Origin: an uncultured Bacteroidota bacterium
Lineage (GTDB): Bacteria; Bacteroidota; Bacteroidia; Chitinophagales; Chitinophagaceae
DNA: 64,000 nt
Direction: 5' to 3'
NCBI GenBank assembly: GCA_903825095.1
Contig: CAIJZF010000248.1
Span: 1 to 64,000 of the forward strand
Notes under the pieces: generated by a model
Databases searched by the model: none
What the model was told of the DNA's origin: nothing
What the model saw: the letters and a program-made list of their open reading frames with translations, nothing else
Program-made: the position numbers and the translations under genes
Part shown: positions 10,527-19,050 of the stretch, in pieces
Layout of the letters: each line of letters begins with the position of its first letter
Position numbering within the stretch: position 1 is the first letter of the stretch

Positions 10527-10950
10527 AAAACAGATAAAAGATATTTGGGGGTGGTTGAATGAAATCACCCTTTATAAAACAACCCCCGAAAATATTTCGG
10601 AAGAATCGTGGGACAAATGGAACTCTTATATGATTCATCGATATGTATCGATGGATATACGTTTTGTTGAATTGGCGAACTATGTTCAAACTCTACCATA
10701 CGAGAACAAACAACAAACATATACAATTTATAGAGAGATGATCCCAAAAACTAAGGTTTTCTTGAAATACATCAAGTCAAGAAACAAGAAACAGCCTGCA
10801 ACGTTAGTAGAGTACGTAGCAAAACATTTTGAATGCAGCTTAGGTGAAGCTGAAGAATACATTGACATTTTACGAGAAACGGGCACACGAAGTATTCTCT
10901 ATAGAATGGGATTAGAAGATAAAGAAATAACTAAGTTATTGAAAAAATGA
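10519..10950 (+). CDS. 62: Clamp loader small subunit, gp62-like
   Basis: 143 residues, mostly helical. gp62 is the clamp-loader partner of gp44 and is poorly conserved. Support comes from the N-terminal pattern IWGWLNEITLYKTTPENI, which resembles marine T4-like gp62 proteins, the size (T4 gp62 is 187 residues) and the position just downstream of gp44. Overlaps neighbours on both sides. Confidence 0.65.
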   Translation: MSKKQIKDIWGWLNEITLYKTTPENISEESWDKWNSYMIHRYVSMDIRFVELANYVQTLPYENKQQTYTIYREMIPKTKVFLKYIKSRNKKQPATLVEYVAKHFECSLGEAEEYIDILRETGTRSILYRMGLEDKEITKLLKK

Positions 10951-11210
10951 CAGACAATACAGACGTCGGAAGACATAAAATAGAATCGTTTTATACAAGA
11001 ACTATTAAAAAAACAGATTCCATTGTAGACTCCATTATAGACAAATTTGTTGATAGAGCTACTATAGGACGAGAAAAGTATGGTACAGACCTAGACCGTA
11101 ATGATTTATCTTTAGAAGACTGGCTAGAACATTCAATCCAGGAAAAAATGGATGATATTTTGTACATGCAAAAAACCTTAAAGGTAGTGCGTGAAGCAAA
11201 AAAATCATAA
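10947..11210 (+). CDS. Conserved phage protein (REKYGTDLDRNDLSLEDWLEH family)
   Basis: 87 residues. The core REKYG..LDRNDLSLEDWLEH...EKMDDILYMQK is a pattern seen in many phage proteins, possibly related to all-alpha NTP pyrophosphohydrolases (acidic residues spaced on helices). The activity is not established from sequence. Overlaps the gp62-like gene by 4 nt. Confidence 0.75.
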   Translation: MTDNTDVGRHKIESFYTRTIKKTDSIVDSIIDKFVDRATIGREKYGTDLDRNDLSLEDWLEHSIQEKMDDILYMQKTLKVVREAKKS

Positions 11211-11219
11211 TATTTATAA
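11209..11219 (+). promoter_or_regulatory. Candidate late promoter motif (AATATTTATAA)
   Basis: Exact consensus of the late-type motif, 14 nt before the start at 11234 and overlapping the preceding stop codon. Confidence 0.55.
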
Positions 11220-11233
11220 TAAAACACTATAAA

Positions 11234-11725
11234 ATGACAAACGAACAATTACGTATGCAGATGCTTTCAGGCATCATCACAGAAGGTGAATACAAAGCTA
11301 TCATCGATAAAAAAATTGAAGAAGAAGAGAAAGCATCTCTAAACGAATCTATGATTGGAGGAATTGTAGGAGTTGGAGCTATCAACCAAATCCCAGCTAC
11401 ACCAAAAACAGATTACGAAATGGCGTTTGAACATTTCTTAGGTGAGCGTTATCAAGTAAAACCAAACAGAGAAAGAGACGATATCAAAGATATCAACGAA
11501 GAAGAAGTAGAAGAAGGAGCATTAATGAATGAAGAATATATAGTATCCATTAGAACGGATTATGGTACTATTAGTGATATTGAAGTATCTGCTGAAAATG
11601 AAGAGGAAGCATTTGATAAAGCCATAGATAAAGTAATAGATGCTCTACAATATGCTAAATTAGATCAAATAGAAAAAAGATCAATGGAAGAAGGTAAAGA
11701 AGTAGAAGAACCAACTAACTACTAA
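11234..11725 (+). CDS. Acidic protein with capsid-targeting-like N-terminus
   Basis: 163 residues. MTNEQLRMQMLSGIITEGE ends ITE|G (residues 15-18). A second possible site, LNE|S, occurs near residue 40 in KASLNESMIGG. The rest is very acidic (NEEEVEEGALMNEE and EVSAENEEEAFDKA). It is preceded by an exact late-type motif, consistent with a virion or head-assembly role. Confidence 0.8.
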   Translation: MTNEQLRMQMLSGIITEGEYKAIIDKKIEEEEKASLNESMIGGIVGVGAINQIPATPKTDYEMAFEHFLGERYQVKPNRERDDIKDINEEEVEEGALMNEEYIVSIRTDYGTISDIEVSAENEEEAFDKAIDKVIDALQYAKLDQIEKRSMEEGKEVEEPTNY

Positions 11726-11726
11726 T

Positions 11727-11960
11727 ATGAACCCAAGAGACGTAATTTCAGTAGATGTTCCTTTGTTTATTCGTTTACTCGAATATGCTAGAGAAGATGC
11801 TCAAACAGACATGGATCTACATGATGTAGCAGAAAATATCATCTCATTAGCAGCTTCAGGTAAAACATTAACAATGGCTGATTACAGTTCTATTGTTGGA
11901 TCTCAAGAAGAAATCGCTGAGATTCGAATGATGCAAGTTAGAGCTGGTATCATCAAATAA
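11727..11960 (+). CDS. Conserved small phage protein
   Basis: 77 residues. The pattern DVPLFIRLLEYAREDAQTD followed by MDLHDVAENI is similar to a small protein common in marine T4-like phages; its function is not known. A two-hairpin terminator region follows directly. Confidence 0.75.
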   Translation: MNPRDVISVDVPLFIRLLEYAREDAQTDMDLHDVAENIISLAASGKTLTMADYSSIVGSQEEIAEIRMMQVRAGIIK

Positions 11961-11969
11961 TATTTAGGA

Positions 11970-12028
11970 CCGTTACACAAACTGTAACGGCGAAACCCCC
12001 AACGTCGCTATCGTGGGGGTTTCTTTTT
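11970..12028 (+). terminator. Tandem hairpins with terminator
   Basis: First hairpin CCGTTAC/GTAACGG (11970-11990). Second and stronger hairpin GAAACCCCCA/TGGGGGTTTC (11992-12001 with 12014-12023) followed by five Ts. The second is a textbook intrinsic terminator. Confidence 0.9.
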
Positions 12029-12065
12029 CCTTGGATAAGCAAAAAATTTTTTGTACATTTAGGTA

Positions 12066-13001
12066 ATGAAAAAAAAGTTACCTACTTTATTAAAAGAAAT
12101 CAAGAGCAAGCAATTGCCTCAAATAGATTATGCAACTCAAAAATCGGTTTCATATTCTCAAATGTCCATGTTTAATGAGTGTCCTAAAAAATGGTCACTC
12201 CAATATAAAGAAGGACATAAACAATTCACTTCATCCATCCATACTGTTTTTGGAACAGCATTACACGAAGTACTTCAAGCATACTTGACTGTAATGTATG
12301 AAAAAAGCGGAGCCGAAGCAGATCGTTTAAACACCTCTGAAATGCTCCAAGATATATTACGAGAGGAATATAAAAAACAATACAAAGCAAACAATAACTT
12401 ACATTTTTCAGCTCCAGACGAGCTTAGGGAGTTTTTTGAGGATGGGATTGCTATCATCAGGGAATTTGCAAAAGACAAAAGCAAATATTTCTCTAAACGC
12501 GGTTGGCATTTAGTGGGATGTGAGCTACCTTTGGTTTTGACCCCATCTTCAAAATTACCTAACGTTATGTTTCAAGGTTACCTTGACTTAGTAATGTATC
12601 ATGAGCCAACAAACAGAATCAAGATCATAGATATCAAAACAAGTAGACAAGGTTGGAGCAAAAAGGAAAAATCTGACGAAAACAAACAATTCCAGCTTAT
12701 CCTTTACAAAAAATACTTTGCTGAAATATATAATGTTCCTTTAGAGAATATAGAGATTGAGTTTATGATTGTAAAACGTAAGATATTTGAAAGCGAAAAC
12801 TTTGTAATCAAACGCGTACAACTATACAAACCTGCGTCAGGTAAAGTGAAATTAAACAAAGTATCCAAATCTATTGAATCATTTGTTGAACAAGCATTTG
12901 ATCGAAATGGATATAAAAACGTTGAACATCAACCTACCCCACACAAAAACTGCAATTGGTGTCCATTTCACAAAACTCACCTATGTTCTGCGACTTTTTA
13001 A
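12066..13001 (+). CDS. PD-(D/E)XK nuclease, Cas4/RecB-like with a probable Fe-S cluster
   Basis: 311 residues. The nuclease fold shows as SYSQMSMFNECPKKW (first cysteine), GTALHEVLQAYL, GYLDLVMY, the catalytic IIDIKTS near residue 200, and QFQLILYKKYF. The C-terminus NCNWCPFHKTHLC supplies three more cysteines in the spacing of Cas4/AddB-type 4Fe-4S nucleases. A role in recombination or end processing is likely. No cas genes or CRISPR array are visible nearby, so a CRISPR role is not supported. Confidence 0.9.
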   Translation: MKKKLPTLLKEIKSKQLPQIDYATQKSVSYSQMSMFNECPKKWSLQYKEGHKQFTSSIHTVFGTALHEVLQAYLTVMYEKSGAEADRLNTSEMLQDILREEYKKQYKANNNLHFSAPDELREFFEDGIAIIREFAKDKSKYFSKRGWHLVGCELPLVLTPSSKLPNVMFQGYLDLVMYHEPTNRIKIIDIKTSRQGWSKKEKSDENKQFQLILYKKYFAEIYNVPLENIEIEFMIVKRKIFESENFVIKRVQLYKPASGKVKLNKVSKSIESFVEQAFDRNGYKNVEHQPTPHKNCNWCPFHKTHLCSATF

Positions 13002-13049
13002 TTTTTGCTGCATACGTATATACGATATAAAAATATAAACATATACATT

Positions 13050-13247
13050 ATGAGTGAAAAAAACCAACAATTAACATCTGTCAAATTAGACAAAGATCTA
13101 TTTGAACAGTTCAAAGTTGAATGCATCAAACGCAAATTCAGCTTTCAAAAACTATCCGAACGAGCAGTTCACCTTTATTTAACTGATGACAGCTTTAGAA
13201 AACAAGTCCATAACCATAGTGATTTAAGTTTGGAAACCGAAGATTAA
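13050..13247 (+). CDS. Small DNA-binding-like protein
   Basis: 65 residues from ATG 13050. The pattern LTSVKLDKDLFEQFKVECI followed by SFQKLSERAVHLYL has the strand-helix-helix look of ribbon-helix-helix repressors; this is inference. A TACGTATATAC element and A-rich leader precede it. Confidence 0.65.
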   Translation: MSEKNQQLTSVKLDKDLFEQFKVECIKRKFSFQKLSERAVHLYLTDDSFRKQVHNHSDLSLETED

Positions 13248-13279
13248 TTTCTTACATTTAGTAAAATTAAAATAGTTAT

Positions 13280-14719
13280 ATGAATTCAAGTTTTAAGTAT
13301 TTACCGCAAAATGAGCGGAAAAAAATCATGCTAATCTGCGATGACTTAAGAGTACACTCAGGTGTAGCTACAGTAGCACGTGAATTAGTTTTAAACACAG
13401 CTCAACACTTTAATTGGGTAAATATTGCGGGAGCAATTAATCACCCTGAAAAAGGTAAACGTTTTGATCTATCAGCAGACACTAACAATAATACAGGTTT
13501 ATCAGATACCTCAGTATTTTTATACCCTGTAGATGGATATGGTGATCCTGATTTGATTAGACAATTAATCAAAATTGAAAAACCGGATGCAATCATGTTG
13601 ATTACAGATCCAAGATATTTTGAATGGTTGTTTATGATCGAAAATGAGATCAGAAAAACAATGCCAATTATTTACTTAAATATTTGGGATGATTACCCAG
13701 CACCATTGTATAATAAATCATTTTACGAGTCATGTGATGCTTTGTTAGCAATTTCAAAACAAACACAATTGATCAATGAATTGGTTTTAGATGAAAAACG
13801 TGGTAAAAAAATTATCGAATACGTCCCCCATGGTCTAAATCATGAAATGTATTATCCAATTGAAAAAGCAGATGAATTAAAAGAACTTGAGCAATTCAAA
13901 TCTAATTTATTTGGAGGCAAGGAAAAAGATTTTATTGTATTCTTTAATTCAAGAAACATCCGACGCAAACAAATTCCTGATACAATGTTAGCGTTTAAAA
14001 TTTTCTTAGATACTTTACCAAAAGAAAAAGCAGCTAAATGTGCTATGGTCATGCATACTGAAATTGTAAGCGAACATGGAACAGATTTAGAAGCAGTACG
14101 TAAAATTTTATTCCCTGATTATCCTGAAGCAATTTATTTCTCAACTAACAAGTTAGACAATAAGCAATTGAACCAATTGTACAATATTGCAGATGCTCAA
14201 ATTCTATTGACATCAAACGAAGGATGGGGTCTAGCATTGACAGAGGCGATTTTAGCGGGAACTGTTATTATCGCTAACGTAACAGGTGGAATGCAAGATC
14301 AAATGGGATTTGAAGACGAATTTGGAAATTGGTATACACCAACACCAGAAATCCCTTCAAATCACACCGGAAGATATAAAAACCACGGTGCATGGGCATT
14401 CCCCGTTTATCCAACTAACCGTTCAATTCAAGGCTCACCTAAAACACCTTATATTTGGGATGATAGATGTACAGCTGAAGATGCAGCTATTCAAATTGGA
14501 AACGTTTATGCTTTAGATAGAACAATGAGAAAAGAACTTGGTAAAACAGGTCGTCATTGGGCGGTAAATGAAGTAGGTTTTACAGCAGAATCTATGGGGG
14601 AAAAAGCGATTAGCGCGATAGATCAATTATTTAACACGTGGACTCCGCGAGAAAAATATGAGTTGATCAACGTTAATGACGTTAAAGAAAACACAATTAA
14701 ACACAAATTTGTATACTAA
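13280..14719 (+). CDS. GT4-type glycosyltransferase
   Basis: 479 residues, GT-B fold family. Features: the N-terminal nucleotide-fold strand IMLICDDLRVHSGVATVAREL, IWDDYPAPLYN, a linker EYVPHGLNHEMYYPI, the C-domain start FIVFFNSRNIRRKQIPDTML, and the donor-site region TSNEGWGLALTEAILAG containing the E-x7-E pattern. First gene of the carbohydrate island and paired with a similar enzyme next. Sugar specificity cannot be read. Confidence 0.9.
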   Translation: MNSSFKYLPQNERKKIMLICDDLRVHSGVATVARELVLNTAQHFNWVNIAGAINHPEKGKRFDLSADTNNNTGLSDTSVFLYPVDGYGDPDLIRQLIKIEKPDAIMLITDPRYFEWLFMIENEIRKTMPIIYLNIWDDYPAPLYNKSFYESCDALLAISKQTQLINELVLDEKRGKKIIEYVPHGLNHEMYYPIEKADELKELEQFKSNLFGGKEKDFIVFFNSRNIRRKQIPDTMLAFKIFLDTLPKEKAAKCAMVMHTEIVSEHGTDLEAVRKILFPDYPEAIYFSTNKLDNKQLNQLYNIADAQILLTSNEGWGLALTEAILAGTVIIANVTGGMQDQMGFEDEFGNWYTPTPEIPSNHTGRYKNHGAWAFPVYPTNRSIQGSPKTPYIWDDRCTAEDAAIQIGNVYALDRTMRKELGKTGRHWAVNEVGFTAESMGEKAISAIDQLFNTWTPREKYELINVNDVKENTIKHKFVY

Positions 14720-14724
14720 AAGTT

Positions 14725-16038
14725 ATGAACAAACCAGTATTTGTAATAAGTTGCCCTATTGATACCTATTCAGGTTATGGAGCACGTTCTCGCGATATCG
14801 TCAAAGCGATTATTGAAATGGATAAATATGATGTTAAAATCCTAGGACAACGATGGGGACAAACACCATTTGGATTTATTGAAAGTAACCCAGAGTGGGG
14901 ATTTTTAACTAAACATATTTTATCCAACCCACAACTCCCCTCACAACCTGAAATTTGGATGCAAATCACAGTTCCAAATGAATTTCAACCAATGGGGAAA
15001 TATAGCATTGGATGTACAGCTGGAATTGAAACAACAATTGCACCTGCAGATTGGATTGAAGGATGTAATCGAATGAATTTAATTTTAGGTTCTTCAAAAC
15101 ATACAATTGATGTTCTTAAAAATAGTAAATTTGAAAAACGCGATCAACAAACAAACCAAACCATAGAAATTATTGAATGGAAGGGTGATAGTGAAGTAAT
15201 ATTTGAAGGTGCAAACACAGATGTTTACCAACCAGTAAAATCAACTTTTGACTTATCTAATATAAAAGAAGAATTTGCTTACCTATTTGTAGGTCATTGG
15301 ATGCAAGGTAATTTAGGTGAAGATAGAAAAAATGTAGGATTGTTAGTTAAAGCGTTTTATGAAACGTTTAAAAACAAATCAAAGAAACCTGCACTTATCA
15401 TGAAAACATCAACTGTAGGTTCTTCTTACATGGATCGAGATGAGTTGATTAAACGTATCAAAGCAATTAAAGATACAGTTAAATCAACCAATCTACCTAA
15501 CATCTATTTATTGCATGGTGAATTTTCAGATGCAGAAATGAATGAGATCTATAACCACACTAAAGTTAAAGCAATGGTTAACTTAACCAAAGGAGAAGGA
15601 TTTGGTCGACCGTTACTTGAATTCTCACTTACAAATAAACCAATCATCACATCAAATTGGAGCGGACATATAGATTATCTAAACTCTGAATTTGTTACTT
15701 TACTTTCAGGTACAATGACTAAAGTACACCCATCAGCAGCTAATAATATGTTAATGGCTGAAGCGGAATGGTTCAGTGTTGATTATGGTCAAACAGGTGG
15801 ATATTTGAGAGATGTATTTGAAAACTATAAAAATTACACAGATAAAGCAAAACGTCAAGGTTTTCAAAGTAGAACAAATTTTTCATACGAAGCAATGAAA
15901 AACAAATTAGATGAATTGTTTACATCCAAAATCCCTGAGTTTCCAAAACAAGTTCAATTACAATTGCCCCAATTGAAAAAAATTGAATTACCCAAATTAA
16001 GAAAAATCGAATTACCATCTACTAATTTAACAAAATAA
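14725..16038 (+). CDS. GT4-type glycosyltransferase
   Basis: 437 residues, GT-B fold. Signs are ISCPIDTYSGYGARSRDIV at the N-terminus, FVGHWMQGNLGEDRKNVGLL at the start of the C-terminal domain, and NLTKGEGFGRPLLEFSLTNK at the donor site with the E-x7-E pattern. The C-terminal ~30 residues form short repeats of LPQLKKIELPK type, an unusual tail. The stop overlaps the next start by 1 nt. Confidence 0.9.
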   Translation: MNKPVFVISCPIDTYSGYGARSRDIVKAIIEMDKYDVKILGQRWGQTPFGFIESNPEWGFLTKHILSNPQLPSQPEIWMQITVPNEFQPMGKYSIGCTAGIETTIAPADWIEGCNRMNLILGSSKHTIDVLKNSKFEKRDQQTNQTIEIIEWKGDSEVIFEGANTDVYQPVKSTFDLSNIKEEFAYLFVGHWMQGNLGEDRKNVGLLVKAFYETFKNKSKKPALIMKTSTVGSSYMDRDELIKRIKAIKDTVKSTNLPNIYLLHGEFSDAEMNEIYNHTKVKAMVNLTKGEGFGRPLLEFSLTNKPIITSNWSGHIDYLNSEFVTLLSGTMTKVHPSAANNMLMAEAEWFSVDYGQTGGYLRDVFENYKNYTDKAKRQGFQSRTNFSYEAMKNKLDELFTSKIPEFPKQVQLQLPQLKKIELPKLRKIELPSTNLTK

Positions 16039-16502
16039 TGCAACACGAAGAAATTATAAATTGCCCTAAATCTGGAGGTGACTTGTGCTATAAAGTACAA
16101 GTTGCTCCTGAAATTTACACTTACATGAGCATTTCATGTGGGTTCTGGACTAATTCATTTATGACTGAAGATCATGAATTTTATATGCAACAAATGGAAA
16201 CGTTACCTGAGTTGTACAAAGATTTAGCTTGGAAAGATTCTGAAACAGGATTGATTTGGTTGCCAAACACAATCAACGTTGAAGATAAAGGTATGGTATT
16301 TGCCAATGGCACAAATGTTTCCAATTGGAGATGGGCAGCCGTTAAAGCAATTGAAATTCCTAAAAAAGACCAGAAAAAACACCCAATCCCAGGCAAACCA
16401 GGACAATTCATGAAATATAGAATGGATATGAAAAATCTAAAATCATTTGAAGAGCGTGATTATATGGATGCTCTTTCATATATTGGGATATTACCTGAAT
16501 AA
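16038..16502 (+). CDS. Hypothetical protein in glycosyltransferase cluster
   Basis: 154 residues, not recognised. It is Trp- and Cys-containing and has no transmembrane helix. Its place, tightly between three glycosyltransferases (1-nt overlap upstream, 5-nt gap downstream), suggests a linked role. Confidence 0.75.
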   Translation: MQHEEIINCPKSGGDLCYKVQVAPEIYTYMSISCGFWTNSFMTEDHEFYMQQMETLPELYKDLAWKDSETGLIWLPNTINVEDKGMVFANGTNVSNWRWAAVKAIEIPKKDQKKHPIPGKPGQFMKYRMDMKNLKSFEERDYMDALSYIGILPE

Positions 16503-16507
16503 GAGAT

Positions 16508-17131
16508 ATGAAAATAAGTTATGCCATTACAGTTTGCAATGAATTTATAGAAATTCAACGTTTAGTGAGTTTTTTACTTCAACACAAACGTCCACAAGAT
16601 AATATTGTGATTCTATATGATGAAGCAAATGGTGATCCTGAAATCGAATCCTTTCTACGTTCGCACTCAACAAATGGAGAGTTTGCTTGGCACAAAGGAA
16701 AATTTGAAAGACATTTTGCAGACTGGAAAAATAAACTATCCAGTCTGTGTAATGGCGATTACATCTTTCAAATCGATGCTGATGAAGTACCCAATGAAAA
16801 TTTAATAGCAGTTTTACCTGATGTATTAGCGGAAAATGGAGAAATTGATGTTTTCCTAATCCCACGAGTAAACACAGTTGAAGGTTTAACTCCCGAACAT
16901 ATAGCACAATGGGGATGGAAAGTAAACGATGCTGGATGGGTAAATTGGCCTGACATGCAATGGCGTTTATGGAAAAATAAACCAGAAATTAAATGGGTAA
17001 ACAAAGTACATGAGCGTTTAGACGGCTTTAAAATGTATACTGCAATGCCTGATGTAGAGTATTTTGCTTTATACCATCCAAAATCAATAGAGAAACAAGA
17101 GAAACAAAATAGTTATTATGACACACTCTAA
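16508..17131 (+). CDS. GT2-type glycosyltransferase
   Basis: 207 residues, short GT-A fold enzyme. The N-terminus SYAITVCNEFIEIQRLV is a typical GT2 first strand, and FQIDADEVP near residue 90 carries the DxD metal site. WRLWKNKPEIKWVNKVHERL matches the acceptor side of GT2 proteins that include HE at this spot. It overlaps the next gene by 14 nt. Confidence 0.88.
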   Translation: MKISYAITVCNEFIEIQRLVSFLLQHKRPQDNIVILYDEANGDPEIESFLRSHSTNGEFAWHKGKFERHFADWKNKLSSLCNGDYIFQIDADEVPNENLIAVLPDVLAENGEIDVFLIPRVNTVEGLTPEHIAQWGWKVNDAGWVNWPDMQWRLWKNKPEIKWVNKVHERLDGFKMYTAMPDVEYFALYHPKSIEKQEKQNSYYDTL

Positions 17132-18035
17132 AATTGTAGTTACTGGAGGGAGTGGGTTAGTAGGTAAAGCTTTAAAGAAATATTTACCAAATGCAATTTA
17201 TTTATCTTCAAAAGATTTTGATTTAACAAATGAAAACCAAGTTAAATCAATGTATGAATGGTATAAACCTGAAACTGTAATTCATTTAGCAGCTAAAGTA
17301 GGTGGTATTTTAGATAATATATCTAAACCCGCTGAATATTTTACTGATAATGTTTTGATGAATACACTTTTGGTAGAATATGCTTACAAATCAAATGTTA
17401 AGAGATTTATAGGAATCCTAAGTACCTGCATCTACCCAGATGTTATGGAAACATATCCAATGAAAGAAACAGATTTACATTTAGGTCCACCTACAATAAC
17501 AAATTTTTCATATGGATACGCTAAACGTTCAATGGCCGTTCAGATAGACGCATATAATCAACAGTATAAAACAAAATACCAATATCTAACTCCTTGCAAT
17601 CTATATGGGGATGATGATAAAGATAATGAATCTAATAGCCACTTTATCACAGCATTAGTTAAAAAAATATATGATGCCAATACAAATGGTGAAGATCATA
17701 TTACATTATTTGGAGATGGAACTCCTTTAAGACAATTTATGTATGCTGATGATTTTGCTAAAGTAATTTCTCAAGTAATAGAAAATGATATATTTGATAA
17801 CTTTAATGTAGCTACACTTGAAAATTTATCTATTAAGGAAATGGCTGAAATAGCATTAGATGCTTGTGATTCAAATCATTTAGAAATTATTTGGGATACT
17901 TCAAAACCCAACGGGCAATTTAGAAAAGATGTTTCTATTGATGTGTTAAAAAGTAATATTTCTAATTTTACCCCTACCCCATTATATGAAGGGATTAAAA
18001 AAATATACACAAATTTAAAAAATAAAGGTAAATGA
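17118..18035 (+). CDS. fcl: GDP-L-fucose synthase-like epimerase/reductase
   Basis: 305 residues, extended SDR family. Rossmann motif GGSGLVGKAL, then HLAAKVGGI and LSTCIYP, both typical of GDP-L-fucose synthase, and the catalytic YGYAK (YxxxK). It would act on GDP-4-keto-6-deoxymannose, the product of the next enzyme, to give GDP-L-fucose. It overlaps the gmd gene by 4 nt, as expected for a two-step pathway. A related GDP-sugar epimerase is the main alternative. Confidence 0.88.
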   Translation: MTHSKIVVTGGSGLVGKALKKYLPNAIYLSSKDFDLTNENQVKSMYEWYKPETVIHLAAKVGGILDNISKPAEYFTDNVLMNTLLVEYAYKSNVKRFIGILSTCIYPDVMETYPMKETDLHLGPPTITNFSYGYAKRSMAVQIDAYNQQYKTKYQYLTPCNLYGDDDKDNESNSHFITALVKKIYDANTNGEDHITLFGDGTPLRQFMYADDFAKVISQVIENDIFDNFNVATLENLSIKEMAEIALDACDSNHLEIIWDTSKPNGQFRKDVSIDVLKSNISNFTPTPLYEGIKKIYTNLKNKGK

Positions 18036-19006
18036 AAAAAGCACTTATAACAGGAATAAATGGGCAAGATGGTTCCTATTTAGCTGAATTCCTCTTAGAC
18101 AAAGGATATGAAGTTTGGGGAACATTAAAACGTAATTCTGTCTCTGAAAATCAAACTTCTAGGTTAGGTGAAGCATATTCAAAGTTAAAACTAGAATATG
18201 CCGATTTAACTGACTTATCATCCCTAATCCGAGTTATCTCACTATGCCAGCCTGATGAAATATATAATTTAGCAGCTCAATCCCATGTTCGTATTAGTTT
18301 TGACCAACCTTTATATACAGCAAACACAACAGGTATAGGAGCTCTTAATTTATTAGAAGCAGTTAAATTAACTAAACCAGATTGTAAAATTTACCAAGCA
18401 TCTTCTTCTGAAATGTTTGGCAACACAATAGACTCAGATGGCTTCCAACGTGAAACAACATCAATGAACCCAGTTTCACCTTATGGATGTGCTAAAGTAT
18501 TTGCTTATAATATTAGCAGGAATTATAGAAAGTCATATGGAATGTTTATTTCAAATGGAATTTTATTTAACCATGAAAGCCCAAGACGGGGTACTAATTT
18601 TGTTACAAATAAAGTAGTTAAAGAAGCAGTTAAAATCAAATTAGGTTTAGCAAATGAACTTAGATTAGGTAATCTGAGTGCTACTAGAGATTGGGGCCAT
18701 GCAAAAGACTATGTTCAAGCAATGTGGATGCTTCTTCAATTGGATAAACCTGATGACTATGTTTGTTCCACCGGGATTTCCCATTCAGTACAAGATTTAT
18801 GTGAATATGTATTTTCCAAATTAGATATGAATTGGAGAGAATATGTTAAAACTGATTATAAATTTCAACGACCTGAAGAATTAAATAATTTAAAAGGGGA
18901 TTCATCTAAGTTAAGAAAAATAACAGGATGGAAACCTAAATATACTTTTGAAAGTATGTTGGATGAAATGATCGAATATTGGTTAGAGTTTTATAGTAAA
19001 GCTTGA
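18032..19006 (+). CDS. gmd: GDP-mannose 4,6-dehydratase
   Basis: 324 residues. Converts GDP-mannose to GDP-4-keto-6-deoxymannose. Signatures: ALITGINGQDGSYLAEFLL, YNLAAQSHV, QASSSEMFGN, the catalytic PYGCAKVFAYN (YxxxK), and the substrate-site segment FNHESPRRGTNFVT. All are highly characteristic of Gmd. Slightly shorter than cellular Gmd (about 345-370) but with no missing motif. Confidence 0.95.
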   Translation: MKKALITGINGQDGSYLAEFLLDKGYEVWGTLKRNSVSENQTSRLGEAYSKLKLEYADLTDLSSLIRVISLCQPDEIYNLAAQSHVRISFDQPLYTANTTGIGALNLLEAVKLTKPDCKIYQASSSEMFGNTIDSDGFQRETTSMNPVSPYGCAKVFAYNISRNYRKSYGMFISNGILFNHESPRRGTNFVTNKVVKEAVKIKLGLANELRLGNLSATRDWGHAKDYVQAMWMLLQLDKPDDYVCSTGISHSVQDLCEYVFSKLDMNWREYVKTDYKFQRPEELNNLKGDSSKLRKITGWKPKYTFESMLDEMIEYWLEFYSKA

Positions 19007-19050
19007 TTCCATAAATAATTTTTCTTATATTTAAAAATAAAATAAATAAC

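Noticed and set aside
12066..13001. CRISPR-Cas system suggested by the Cas4-like gene
   Set aside because: No direct-repeat array and no other cas gene anywhere in the window.
16545..16907. 120-codon minus-strand frame opposite the GT2 gene
   Set aside because: Opposite a clear GT2 domain; translation is rich in His/Leu/Cys without recognisable features.
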